Below, piece after piece: positions 54,859 to 64,000 of a DNA stretch of 64,000 nt. The notes beneath the pieces are model-generated. The model had not been told where the DNA came from. It saw only the letters and a program-made list of their open reading frames with translations, and ran no database searches. Where the stretch lies: NCBI GenBank assembly GCA_023213315.1, contig JAKCPI010002824.1, positions 124,001-188,000 of the forward strand, given 5' to 3'. Origin of the DNA: Euborellia annulipes (Eukaryota > Arthropoda > Insecta > Dermaptera > Anisolabididae). Numbering within the stretch: the first letter of the stretch is position 1; each line of letters starts with the position of its first letter. The translations under genes and the position numbers were made by a program.

Positions 54859-54897
54859 CACTTCTGATGACAATAATGTCGAAATACGTATTAAGTG
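54859..54897 (+). ncRNA. Compact hammerhead-like motif, 3-nt deletion
   Basis: CUGAUGACAAUAAUGUCGAA lacks one UGA unit. Either the GA of the core or stem II can form, not both. Confidence 0.55.
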
Positions 54898-55027
54898 TTA
54901 ATTTTAATTAATAAAAAACCTTGAAACACATAACCTAGTGTGTAGTGTAATGGTTTTCTAAAATGAATACATCGTGAAGTTATCTACATTAAATACATAA
55001 CTTCACGATGTATTCATTTTAGAAAAC

Positions 55028-55069
55028 CACTTCTGATGATGACAGTAATGTCGAAATACGTATTAAGTG
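55028..55069 (+). ncRNA. Compact hammerhead-like motif, intact core with GUAA loop
   Basis: Identical layout to the 54525 motif, with stem II closed by GUAA. Stem I CACUU/AAGUG; stem III AUAC/GUAU. Confidence 0.65.
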
Positions 55070-55199
55070 TTAATTTTAATTAATAAAAACCCATAACCTA
55101 GTGTATTTTACCTTTCATATATACAGTATTTATATTTTTAATAAATAATTAATAACAAAAATGTGAACTATAATTAAAAATTCTCCCAATAATAATATC

Positions 55200-56280
55200 A
55201 TTTTTTTGTTTCAAATCTGTAAATATACTAGTTGGTTTTGTATATTTAAAAGTTTTTTGGGTGTTAAAAAATTCGTTTGTTTTTAAATCTCATTGACATA
55301 AATTTAATGTAAAAATTTCATAAAATAACAAATACGTCTAATTTAATTCAAAAAGAATCAATTGAATGATTATGATTGAATGAGAAAGGAATGTCTTGCC
55401 AACTCATTCAAATAGATAAACTGAGAGTGTATCGTATGCACTGTCCATCTTAATGAGTTCCTTTTAGGCCAGCACCAACACAAATCACACCAAAACAGCA
55501 CCAAGCACAGCTTGTCCATTGTCAAAGACCAAAGCTGTTACATCATTTCCATTTCCTGAATTTTAATTCCTCTCCTATTAGAGACATGTGTTATTAAAGA
55601 TTTCATTAAACAGTATAAGAGATAAAATCTCTTTCGAGTCTTATTCAAATGGTTAACTAATAAGACAGTAATGAGATGATGAAATTGAATGATCTAAAAA
55701 TGTTTATGCTAATTATAAGATAAGATCAATTTAATGAAAAGGCGGAAATATTATTTTAATTATTTGTTAATAAAAACAACATTGAATAAAGAATTTTAAT
55801 TTCTTGAAATATCAGCTTTTTTCGTAAGTTTAATAATATTTCCAAAAAATTTATCCTTGCTTTTTATGTCCTTGTCCTTCTCATTTATTATACCTATATC
55901 CCGATAAGTAAGTTTTGGAAGACTGCATTGACTTTGAGAAATTATCAAATGAATATTTTCATCATATTTCACAAGTTAAATCTATGCTTTGAAGAAGTGA
56001 GCAAAAAGATTTTCTTGAACGAAAACAGAAACTGTTATTTCCCGATTGCCGAGGTCAATTTGTAAAGTCAGTCAGGGATCAATCGAACATTATGTTTATG
56101 TATGCTACAAAAAATAAATACTTTCTTACATATATGAAAAGACCAAAAGAAAATAAAATTAATGCGAAATATTAAATTGAAAGAAAGAAATAAAGTATTC
56201 ATATAATATACTGTAATTTTATTTAATTAATAACAGGATGATTCGTTCAAAATAGTCGCAAAAGAAAAAAAATACGCCTG
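55200..56280. other. AT-rich; weak actin-like string on the minus strand
   Basis: Minus strand near 55555-55500 reads VTALVFDNG, similar to the actin N-terminal VAALVVDNG, then diverges and stops. Too short to call a pseudogene. Confidence 0.25.
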
Positions 56281-56284
56281 TGGT

Positions 56285-56400
56285 TAGGCAACCGAACCAT
56301 CATATTTTGTTCCAGTTATCCGTAATTTACAGGGGTAAACAATTTTTGTCTTAGAATCTGATACCTTTTAACTCCTAATATATTTAAATTAATTGTTAGA
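56285..56400 (+). repeat. GTTAGGCAACC-type repeat, third copy
   Basis: 'ggttaggcaaccgaaccatc' through 'aggggtaaacaatttttgtc'. Confidence 0.5.
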
Positions 56401-56444
56401 CATTATAATTTAATTTTTTTTAACATGACTGTATGTTTGTGTTG

Positions 56445-56540
56445 GTGAGACCAAAGGTCCGCGAACCCACGATCTCCAACCTTTCCGGGGCATCGGCGGG
56501 ATATCCATTGTACCAAGCCACCGGACTCTCGACCTACACC
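56445..56540 (-). mobile_element. tRNA-derived SINE head (family U)
   Basis: Minus strand: TGGCTTGGTACAATGGATATC as A box and GTGGGTTCGCGGACC as B box. No confident cloverleaf. Confidence 0.5.
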
Positions 56541-57004
56541 AACAAAAACTCACTTCCTCTTATATTCAAGTTAACCGTGCATTTAACAAAGTAAGAAATA
56601 TTATAGAAAAATGTATCACTTGCCCGCCGCTAGAGGAACAAACATATGGGTCTGCTCTAACACACTACTGTAAGCAGCAAAGCTCTTAGCATAGGGATTA
56701 CGGTATAGTTAAATATTTTTCGAGATCTTTGAATAAGATTCAAACTAACTTTAACTAATCATTGATATTAAGTCTGAATCAAGGTATATCGAATGTTAAT
56801 ATCTTATATCAAATATATTATCAGTATATACTGTAGATCTCGAAAAATATTTAATTAAAATTAATTTGTATAGTTCAGCAGATGCGATCCCAGGATTTCT
56901 TCGAGGGGGCTAGAAAATTTTAGTGTTGGGTGGGGGGCTGGGTATTGGGAATAATAATGATTTATTATAATCGTTGGTTGTTTGGGCTGGATTTTGAAGA
57001 AATT

Positions 57005-57400
57005 GATGAATAGGAGAAAAGACCAGTGATTTTTATCCACCAAATACACTATTTATTTGCAAATATTCCGGGTTGCAAAACACCACCCATCATCAGTGTG
57101 GTGGTGGATATCGTTCATATTTTTGGCTCTGATTATATAAATGTTTGCCTTTTCATATTAGAGTTCTTAAATAGGGAATTTTTTTTTTTTTTACTTGCTG
57201 GCAATTTGCCTATTTAAGAACTCTAATATGAAAATGGCAAACATTTATATATTCAGAGCCAAAAATATGGACGATATCCACCACCAAAACTATTTTCTAC
57301 ACTGATGATGGCGTTTTGCAACCCAAAATATTTGCAAGCAAATAAATAGTGTATATGGTGGATAAACAAGCACTGGGCCTTTTCTCCTATTCATCTATTA
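57005..57400. repeat. 396-bp fold-back with CTGATGATGG in both arms
   Basis: Arms 'gatgaataggagaaaagacc' ... 'aagaactctaatatgaaaa' and inverse around a T-rich centre. Each arm reads CACTGATGATGG then TTTTGCAACCC outward, resembling the 5' half of a hammerhead core, but no proper stem I forms. Confidence 0.7.
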
Positions 57401-57445
57401 TTATGCCGACGGGCCTGGAAAGAAGAAGGAACAACAGACCACCAA

Positions 57446-57475
57446 GATCATCATTGTTAAGCAACGCCAAGTGGT
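57446..57475 (+). repeat. Short 5S rRNA-like stretch
   Basis: GATCATCATTGTTAAGCAAC and GCCAAG match the middle of 5S rRNA over about 28 nt. The rest is not 5S. It may be a 5S-derived SINE head, like 27303. Confidence 0.4.
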
Positions 57476-57699
57476 GCTGAAAATCGGGTTAAAATGACTT
57501 AAAAAAAAAATATTATATTTTAGTTCCAGATTCAAATTAGCATTAAATCAAGAACTGTGTGATTAAAATCATAATATTAATATTTTTTTCTGTCCAAAGG
57601 GAAGGGACCGGGTCCTTCTAGGGCTCGATGGATGGGAAATGGACAGTGAATTTTAGTACAAGAAGCGAGAACTCTACCGCTCTGCTTCTGAACAAAGCA

Positions 57700-58980
57700 G
57701 TTAAAATTATTTCTTTTAAATTTGGTTTATAGTAAATTTCATTTTAATTCATTTTCTCTTTAAGATGTTTTTCGACATTCTTATTTATTTAATTATCAGA
57801 ATTAATAAAAGAAAATTTTAGGATAGTTGCATCAAAAAATGTCATAAAATTTGCAACAAAGTTTCAGGGCGAAGAGTTTGAGGCAACTGGATGAATTATA
57901 AATAGGTATCTAAAAAAAATCTAAATAAGAGATCTCATCCCCTCCCCCCTCTGTATAATAAAATTTAAATTTTAATTCGAAGGTGTTGATTGAGTACCGT
58001 CATAAAAAGGAGGCGGGATTTCTCCTAGAGAGGAGGTCGTCCAGAAAATATTTGCCTTCCATTGGAATGCAGGCGCCATCAGCTACCGGTTTTACTTCTA
58101 CTCACGTTCACACTAATAAACATCTTTTAGAGTGAAAAAAAAAAAAAAAAAAACTTCGTCCCGGTAATAAAATGAACAGTTAATTACCTTTATCTGGATG
58201 TTCTCTCTTTTCTCACACGTTATAAACATGGCCTGAGCCAACTCGATATAAATATTGAAAGGGTTTTTCTCAGAGACATATCTATGCTGGCGCCAGAGAT
58301 TCAGGTAGTCGATTGCTTTTATGCAAATTTTCTGGACCGCTGGACGATTTTAGCCTGATTTGTGACTCCGGGGATCCGGGTACAGGTGTCCAGGGTGTGC
58401 CAATGTTTTGCACTCGAGTCCCAACAAAAATATCTTGTTTTGACAATTATACTTTATTTATTGATGGTCTGTTATCTTTCTAGAGCTCTTCTGATGGCTA
58501 TAAAATTCTAAAATCGCCCCTCATTAAATAGATAAACTTATTTTATAAATGCCAGGTATGAAGATTAAGTGGTCAGAAATGCGGAATATTAATAAATTTA
58601 TTTTTAGATTTAATTGCGGTAATAAAAATTAATAATATTCATCTAATTGAAGAGATTTTAGTGATTTTATTTTTGTCTTTATCAAATATCATAATCAGAG
58701 CGTGTTTGTACTAGGCGAAGTACTTTTGATAAAAAATTCATGACGATTTTTCTTTTTGGTTCAAATTCTATATAGGATTGATTGTCTGTGAGTCGAATCA
58801 TTCTACTATCAAGAAGCTAATCAATCGCCTCGAAAATTTAAAATTCTTAAAAAATAACTTGTTGGAGGGTACATAAAGTTACTACATTTAGTGAATTGCA
58901 CTATTCCAAGTTGGTCTGAGGCCAATTTATGGGAAAAGCATTAATAGTTGATGAGGAAATAAAAAGAATAGCAGCTATTG
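57700..58980. other. Mostly AT-rich; unidentified minus frame at 57963-58076
   Basis: A 37-codon minus-strand frame begins MAPAFQWKANIFW and includes GEIPPPFYDG. I do not recognise it. The surrounding DNA is less AT-rich than average, so it may be an old element. Confidence 0.3.
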
Positions 58981-58997
58981 ATTATTTCATTTATTAA

Positions 58998-59046
58998 GGC
59001 TTACGTTTCGGTCTTGATTATGACTATCTACAGAGCTTGTGGGCTC
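58998..59046 (-). ncRNA. Hammerhead-like motif, A6 changed
   Basis: CUGUAGA replaces CUGAAGA; GAAAC GUA intact; stem II poorly paired. Opposite arm of the fold-back that contains the 59077 motif. Confidence 0.45.
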
Positions 59047-59076
59047 TCATATTGTGTATCGTATTGTATAGTGACA

Positions 59077-59131
59077 GCCCACAAGCTCTGAAGATGGTCT
59101 TAATCAAGATCAAAACGTAAGCCTAGTGGGC
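59077..59131 (+). ncRNA. Hammerhead-like motif with long stem I, G12 changed
   Basis: Stem I GCCCAC/GUGGGC plus GCU/AGC with an internal loop; CUGAAGA; U; stem II G-UCUU/AAGA-C type; then AAAAC GUA. G12 to A predicts loss of activity. Confidence 0.5.
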
Positions 59132-59249
59132 CTTTATAAATTAAATAATCACTAGCTGCTATTCTTTTTATTTCCTAATCAACTATTCCAGCTATAAAAT
59201 CAGCATCTTTCAATTAATATTTTGTTTTCATTTAATGGTGCATCGGCAA

Positions 59250-59303
59250 GTTTTAATCCTGAAGAAGTTCTTGTCACATGACCGAAACGTCGATTCCTAA
59301 AAC
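59250..59303 (+). ncRNA. Hammerhead-like motif, intact core, weak stem II
   Basis: Stem I AAUC/GAUU next to the core, then GUUUU/AAAAC across an internal loop. CUGAAGA, extra A, GAAAC GUC. Stem II has mismatches. Confidence 0.5.
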
Positions 59304-59339
59304 ATTGCCTCCACTAGGCCTACTTATCAACAAAATATA

Positions 59340-59592
59340 ACATGATAAGACAAGCTATTTCATTTTCAACTTTGCCCATCAACCGTAGGTTGGACAGGTA
59401 AAGTTAATGTAATCGTAAAAAATCGAAATTTTTCTGAAGCTGCCAAAATGCGTTTTGAGGTCCCCTGAATCCATTTAAGAAATTTTTGGAATGATGTCTG
59501 TGTGTGTGTGTGGTAATTTTTTTCGTCAACGAAAACTCAAAAACTATTCATCCAATTGTTTTGAAATTTCGCACACATAAACTAGAGGTAAA
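59340..59592 (+). repeat. Distant R1 relative
   Basis: 'gcgttttgaggtcccctgaa', a (TG)n slot and 'aactcaaaaactattcatcc' follow the R1 order (start, microsatellite, 'ctcaagaacg' block), but the bases differ widely. Confidence 0.5.
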
Positions 59593-59905
59593 GCTCAAGA
59601 ACTGAAAAGCTTTTGGAAAACATCGGACCATCAGGGGGGGGGGGCTCTAGAGGGGGGCCAATATTTTTTTCTTATATAACCTATAATTTCTTTTATATAT
59701 TCAGAAACTAGACTTTCTCCCGAGTAAAATGATATATAATATTTGTATCCTAATTTGTCATAAATTTGTTAAAAAAATCATTTAAATTCGAAAATTGTGC
59801 ATAGCAACAGAGCAAAATCAAAACAAACAAACTCGTTATTTCTTTCAATAATGGGGGGGGGGGGGGGCAAAGTTGTGCGCTCGGCTTAGTCCGATCCTTT
59901 ATTTG
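59592..59905 (+). repeat. Longer copy of the G-run element at 51040
   Basis: Two G runs (about 11 and 15 nt) bracket an AT-rich middle. Ends 'gtgcgctcggcttagtccga'. No target duplication resolved. Confidence 0.55.
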
Positions 59906-60074
59906 TTTATTTTGAGATGGTTTAAAATCAAAATTGAGAAGAGTGAGAGGAATACGTAGTTTGGATAGATAGTGTTAAGATAATCGAGATTAATAGATTT
60001 TCTAAACAATAAAGCTTAAGTTATATTTATCTCTTATGTGTTTATTAAAGCTTCTGTGGTTTTAATTATTCTTA

Positions 60075-60290
60075 TCAGGTGAATTTTTAATTATAGACCA
60101 CATTTTGTATTAATTATTTATTAAAAATACAAATACTGTACAACGTTTCGACTGCTTATTCTGCAGCCGTTATCAAGTACTGTGCATTTGCTCCGACTCA
60201 AGTTCACTTGAATTATATTTTTAATAAATAATTATCACAAAATGAGGTCTATAATTAAAAAATCTCCTAATAATAACTAAATTTTGGTAA
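60075..60290. repeat. Fold-back family F, copy 3
   Basis: Arms 'ttttaattatagaccacatt' and 'aatgaggtctataattaaaa' around the motif at 60134. Confidence 0.65.
60134..60184 (-). ncRNA. Hammerhead-derived motif of family F, least decayed
   Basis: UUGAUAA box, stem II GGCUGC/GCAGUC, GAAAC GUU, stem I GUAC/GUAC. It suggests an ancestral CUGAUGA. Confidence 0.45.
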
Positions 60291-60294
60291 AAAA

Positions 60295-61365
60295 AAATGA
60301 TTGTAATTAAAATAAGCTTATTTTTTGTTTAAACAAAAAATATTAAGACAAACCCTCGAACATGCACGAGTATTTGGTTGCATAATCTACAGGGGAACTC
60401 TCAAAAAAATATTTTAAGTATAATTGTTTCTCTAAGTACAGTATTTTCCAGGAGAGGGCGTCAAAGACAAGAAATAATAAAGGATTCTAAAGAAATATGA
60501 CATAAATGATGTCGTAGAGATTCATTGAAGAATTACTAGACTATGTTTGGTTACATAGGATGTAATAAATGATGTAATAATATGATTCATCTTTGTCACT
60601 GATGGACATATTAAGCTGTTTCTCTTATCTCATTAATATTCATAAAAAAAATTTTTTATTAAAAATTGAAGGGAATGGAGATTACAATTAGGCTATATGT
60701 GTGATTCAATAGTAATTATTTAGTGAAAAATTGTTTCTATTTAGAGAAATCCATTGAGATTAAATTAATGCTTTCATTAATCAGATTTAACGAGAATTGA
60801 TTTTCAAACATAATTTAAGCTATTCGTTATCACTATTTTTGAAATGAACCGGTTATTGATTTTAATCCATATACGCATAACACATTGTTTAATTTAGAAC
60901 AAAGTTTCGACCCTTATGGCCACACATTTCTCAACCATAAACAGTGTAAATAAAGTTAACAATTTTTCTTGACTAGATTTAGGGATTTAATTAAAATTTA
61001 AATTAGCTATGTTATTTTTTTTAGATTCATTATTAATGTGATCTCAATACAAAGTTTCCAACTCTAAAACTACGACTTCATCAGTTTCGTGTCTAAAAAG
61101 AGTTCACATTTAATATATTCTTGAAGAATTTTATATTTCGAGGTTTTACTTCTTTTAAGTTCGAAAGATGGAGTTAACGATAATTAAACAAATTTTTTGA
61201 CAGACAACTGTTGTGGGCACATTCTCACAGTTTGGCTTATTTTATTAATTTTTCTGTTTTCTATTAATAAATTGTAATTCAATCATTATACGTACTAATA
61301 TTTTTAATATCTGTAACCGAATATTCATGAAATATATGATTGAGTTATTGATAGGATGCCTATAT
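60295..61365. other. AT-rich; decayed Penelope-type ends
   Basis: 'aacaaagtttcgacccttat' (60898) and 'caaagtttccaactc' (61050) look like further decayed ribozyme-bearing ends (minus CGAAACUUUGU). No coding sequence. Confidence 0.35.
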
Positions 61366-61370
61366 TGACA

Positions 61371-61425
61371 GCCCGGAAGCTGTGAAGATGGTCTTGACCA
61401 AGACGGAAACGTCAGTCTAGTGGGC
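61371..61425 (+). ncRNA. Hammerhead-like motif, C3 changed
   Basis: GUGAAGA in place of CUGAAGA, extra UG, stem II GUCUU/AAGAC, GAAAC GUC; stem I GCCC/GGGC. Confidence 0.5.
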
Positions 61426-61429
61426 CTAA

Positions 61430-62745
61430 TAAAAGAAATATCTAGCTGCAATTCTTTTCTTTACACATTTCTAACAATATTGTTTTTATTTTGTTCGAAA
61501 TCAAGATTTTTTTTTATAAATTTCTTCAAGACTGTGTCACTTTTTTAAATTAAGTCATTAAAATCAGTACATACCATAAAATAAGAGACAAGGAATTTAT
61601 ACTATGTACTGATTTTAATGACATCATTTAAAAAGGTGAGTCTTAAAAATTATAAAAATCATAATTATGATGCTTTTCTTTGTTTTTTAAAGAAAAAGAA
61701 TATGTAACCATATGTAAAATAAACCCGATGTTACATGAAGTATGAAATAATTATATCTATCATTCAGGCCTGATGATGGTCTTTTTCGGACTGAAACTGT
61801 GAGGTACACAACAGTTGTCTGGCAATGAAATTCCTGTATAATAAAGTGCAATACTTTGCTTAATTATCGTGAACTCCATCTTTCGAATTTAGAAAAAGTA
61901 AACCCCTAAAATTTGATATTTTCTCTTTCCTATTCTTGAAGAAGTTGCCACTTTGGTGATTTGAGTAGTACAATAGTTGAGTCGGAAGTTGTTGATTGTT
62001 TAAGGAGACAAACATTTGATTGGTTTTGTTTTTAATGATAAATATTAAAAAAAAAAAATTGACCTTTATTTTCAAGGATATTTAATCATGCTGTTCCAAG
62101 GAAAATTAATAATCAAATTCTACGAGTCTCGATTCGGAACACATCATTGCATCTCTTTAGAGAAACTCTCCAATGACTAATGGCAATGAAATGAGGCCTT
62201 GTCTTGACGGAAGTCTTGCCTTCAAAAAAAAAAAAAAAAGATGCAAAATTCCACCCAGTCGAATTCATAAATATGTGGGCACTGAATTGGAAGGCTTTAT
62301 TATATAATATTTAAAAGGTATTTAATAAAAGAGTGAGCGTCTTAACCGGAAAAGGCCATTAGGCATGAGTCATGTTTAATGTAAACATGAAACAGTTATG
62401 AATGGAATTCTAGAAGAGACGAATTAATCAACTCCTAATATAATATTTCTAGCCCTTGGATTTAGGTAACAACAAGGACTCACAAGTCTGCGGCCCACAT
62501 ATCTAGGCAGCCCCCAAATACAAATCCTGTGAAGTGTATCAAGAGTGCAACGAGAGTATGTATAATAAAATAGTAACAATAATAGGACGTCAGCTGGAAT
62601 CTATCGATAATTCAATATACAATTCTCTATTAATAGTAAAAAAAGACTCCTCATAGCACCTCGGGAAAAAACTCTAAGTTGAGAAAAAATAGGAACTGCT
62701 AATCCCCCTAATATGTTTTTGACAATAATGAATTCGTGCAAAAAA
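61430..62745. other. AT-rich; one small inverted repeat
   Basis: 'tcattaaaatcagtacata' (61556) and its inverse (61605-61623) form a hairpin. No gene seen. Confidence 0.4.
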
Positions 62746-62749
62746 TTAC

Positions 62750-63222
62750 AAAAAAAATCTGGTATGAAGGCCGAACATCACACCAGTTTTTTTTGTGTCG
62801 ACATATATTTAGTTTTTGGCAATACATTAAAATTAGGAACCGACCGAATATTCGGTTTCGGTTACGGTTTCGGCCAGTTTCGGCCAAAAATCATGGTTTC
62901 GGCCGTAGTTTCGGTTTCGGCCAAAAAGTAGCCGAAACTTTCGGCCGGCCGAAACTTGAGTCTTAAAAAAAAGGTCAAATGATTTGCACTTGAAGGAGAA
63001 AAAATTTTTGTCTCCCTAAAAAAAAGGTAAAATGATTTTCACGGAGGGGAAAAAATTTCAAAAAAAAAAAAAAATATAAATTTTTTTTATAGGAAATACA
63101 AGTTTCGGTTTCGGCCGAAACTAAGGTTGAGGCCGAATATTCGGTTTCGGCTGAAAATCTTGTTTCGGTCGGACCCTAATTAAAATACAAGATGTAAAAT
63201 TTATAAACAGAAAAATATTTAT
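62750..63222 (-). repeat. R1 family end fragment split by the 62834 MITE
   Basis: Short terminal hairpin and 'gtcgacatatatttagtttt' at 62750-62825, then 'caagatgtaaaatttataaa' at 63187-63222. It joins directly to the Ty3-type integrase fragment. Confidence 0.65.
62834..63178. mobile_element. hAT-type MITE, 345 bp, 8-bp duplication ATTAAAAT
   Basis: Termini TAGGAACCGACCGAA and TTTCGGTCGGACCCTA; ATTAAAAT at 62826-62833 and 63179-63186. The interior is filled with TTTCGG/CCGAAA units. Inserted in the end of an R1 copy. Confidence 0.85.
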
Positions 63223-63599
63223 TTCTTGAGTGTGGAAGTGGCTGTGATTAATATCTTAAAAGAATGGAGGACCGTGGCATTCATTCCTGACCATATGAAT
63301 CTTTTCTTAATTTCTTCTAAGGTGTTCGTATATCCGGGATGTCCGGCCTGGGAACTATCATGATACTTCCATAATACTTTCTCACTTTTCTCTTTAGGGA
63401 TAGGAATTACCCATCTCGCCGTCATTCCTTCTCCCACTCTAGTGTATATTATCCCATCTATCTCTTTTATCTGTTCTCGATTTCTTTCTTTCATTTCTTG
63501 TGTCATTTCATCTTTTTTCTGCCATTCCCTAATCTCTTCTAAATCCACCCGTTCTCCCTTTCTCTCTATTGCCAGTATTATCTCTTCTTTCCTACCTTC
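63219..63599 (-). pseudogene. Ty3/gypsy-type integrase zinc-finger (H2C2) fragment
   Basis: Minus-strand frame without a true start. It reads through a charged linker, then WVIPIPKEKSEKVLWKYHD, AGHPGYTNTLEEIKKRF and WSGM. This matches the N-terminal H2C2 domain of LTR-retrotransposon integrases (H-D, then GHPG, then T..I...F.W.GM). The second Cys pair is lost: the homology stops after MNATV and the frame ends at 63219, where an R1 repeat begins. The upstream end meets the LINE fragment near 63600. No LTRs or catalytic core are present. It is a small relic of a retroelement polyprotein. Confidence 0.82.
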
Positions 63600-63603
63600 C
63601 TAG

Positions 63604-64000
63604 GGTTCCGTTCTGGGTCCACTTTTGTTCTTACTTTTCATTAACGATATCGGCCGGCACATAGAATATTCTAGCTATCACCTTTTTGCAGACGACCTTC
63701 AGCTTTATATATCTTGTCCCTTCGGTGAGATTGAGGCGGCAATTGAGAGGCTAAACTGCGATGTGGAGGCGGTATGTAGGTGGGTTGACGATAAAAAACT
63801 TAAATTAAATGCTGGAAAAACCAAAGCCATTATTATTGGCAGCGGAGCCTACATCAATAGGCTAGTGGAAGCCCCACCAATCAAAATTAGAAATATCACT
63901 ATTAATTATTCTGACACTGTTAAAAGTCTTGGTGTTGTGTTTGACAACACGCTGAGTTGGAAGGCACATGTCCTAGAGGTCTCCAACAAGGTATATAAAA
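63604..64000 (+). pseudogene. Non-LTR retrotransposon reverse transcriptase fragment (jockey/CR1-like), runs off the window
   Basis: Open frame from 63604 to the window end with no start codon. Visible RT blocks: GSVLGPLLFLLFINDI (the PQGSVLGP region), then FADDLQLY with the catalytic Asp pair, a Trp-containing helix, KLKLNAGKTK, and YSDTVKSLGVVFDNTLSW. This is the palm and early thumb of a LINE of the jockey/CR1 group. The codon just before GSV is TAG, which would come from the usual CAG (Gln) by one C-to-T change. The 5' half of the element is missing: the frame meets a Ty3-type fragment of opposite strand at about 63600. It is probably dead at this end; the part beyond the window cannot be judged. 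Confidence 0.9.

Larger units (their letters stand above)
54422..55115. other. Candidate retrozyme-like array: four hammerhead-like motifs, two per strand
   Basis: Minus motifs at 54525-54566 and 54698-54737 (start-to-start 173 bp); plus motifs at 54859-54897 and 55028-55069 (169 bp). Each unit holds a hairpin ('aacttcacgatgtattcatt' and inverse). Tandem type I hammerheads bounding units of about 170-400 nt are the known layout of animal retrozymes, which give small circular RNAs. Here only one motif per strand has every core base and an intact stem II. Confidence 0.5.
54253..55195. repeat. Fold-back family F, large copy holding a ribozyme-like array
   Basis: Outer arms 'ggaattcttaattatagacc' and inverse, then 'ttaattatttattaaaaata' and inverse. 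Inside, the array 54422-55115 is made of inverted units 'aaaatgaatacatcgtgaag' and its inverse, with four hammerhead-like motifs. Confidence 0.75.

Noticed and set aside
55500..55560. Actin gene or pseudogene on the minus strand
   Set aside because: Only VTALVFDNG resembles actin. The next residues diverge and a stop follows; too short to separate from chance.
57005..57400. Fold-back with CTGATGATGG as a possible ribozyme pair
   Set aside because: GAAA is replaced and no stem I forms next to the core, so it is kept only as a fold-back repeat.
61770..61812. CTGATGATGG ... GACTGAAAC hammerhead-like string
   Set aside because: Core boxes and stem II are present, but stem I halves do not pair and the cleavage position would be G.
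1..64000. CRISPR arrays, operons or prophage
   Set aside because: Spliced exons, SINEs and LINEs show a eukaryotic genome; the direct repeats seen are transposon copies and microsatellites.

Overview
This is a stretch of a large, AT-rich, repeat-dense animal genome. It has spliced phase-1 exons, long introns, tRNA-derived SINEs, LINE, Ty3-type and Penelope-like debris, mariner, pogo and hAT-type relics, and long microsatellites. The one host gene encodes an extracellular fasciclin (FAS1) protein of the midline fasciclin / TGFBI type. Together with the repeat make-up this suggests an arthropod, perhaps a crustacean. That placement is inference; nothing in the sequence fixes the species. Bacterial-style features (operons, ribosome binding sites, CRISPR) are absent and not expected.

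Layout. 1-13 kb: AT-rich DNA with tRNA-like SINE heads, a 217-bp pogo/Tigger relic that keeps the transposase C-terminal PCNA-binding motif, inverted-repeat elements at 4.5-6.2 kb, a head-to-head mariner remnant (6.6-7.4 kb) with a second copy next to it, and a LINE 3' end at 8.4 kb. 13-34 kb: a mosaic of one roughly 1-kb family (called R1 here), its SINE passengers, a second family in inverted pairs (R2), a third family (R3), and many short elements with 8-bp target duplications. Several are nested and dated by empty sites in sister copies. 34-39 kb: fold-back elements and AT-rich DNA. 39.8-48 kb: the FAS1 gene on the minus strand, six exons recognised, introns loaded with fold-back elements. 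48-53 kb: more R1 copies and nested MITEs. 54-55.2 kb: an inverted array of hammerhead-ribozyme-like units spaced about 170 nt apart. 56-62.7 kb: AT-rich DNA with fold-backs and more ribozyme-like motifs. 62.8-64 kb: a hAT-type MITE, a Ty3-type integrase fragment and the start of a jockey/CR1-like reverse transcriptase that runs off the window.

Main lead. About twenty short motifs across the window share one secondary structure: stem I directly before CUGANGA, one extra U or A, stem II, GAAA, a self-complementary ACGU (or AUACGUAU) stem III, a UH cleavage site, and the other half of stem I. This is the type I hammerhead architecture known from Penelope-like elements and animal retrozymes. Several copies have an intact core, and at least one lies in sense orientation within an intron of the FAS1 gene. 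All structure calls were folded by eye; no search or folding program was run.
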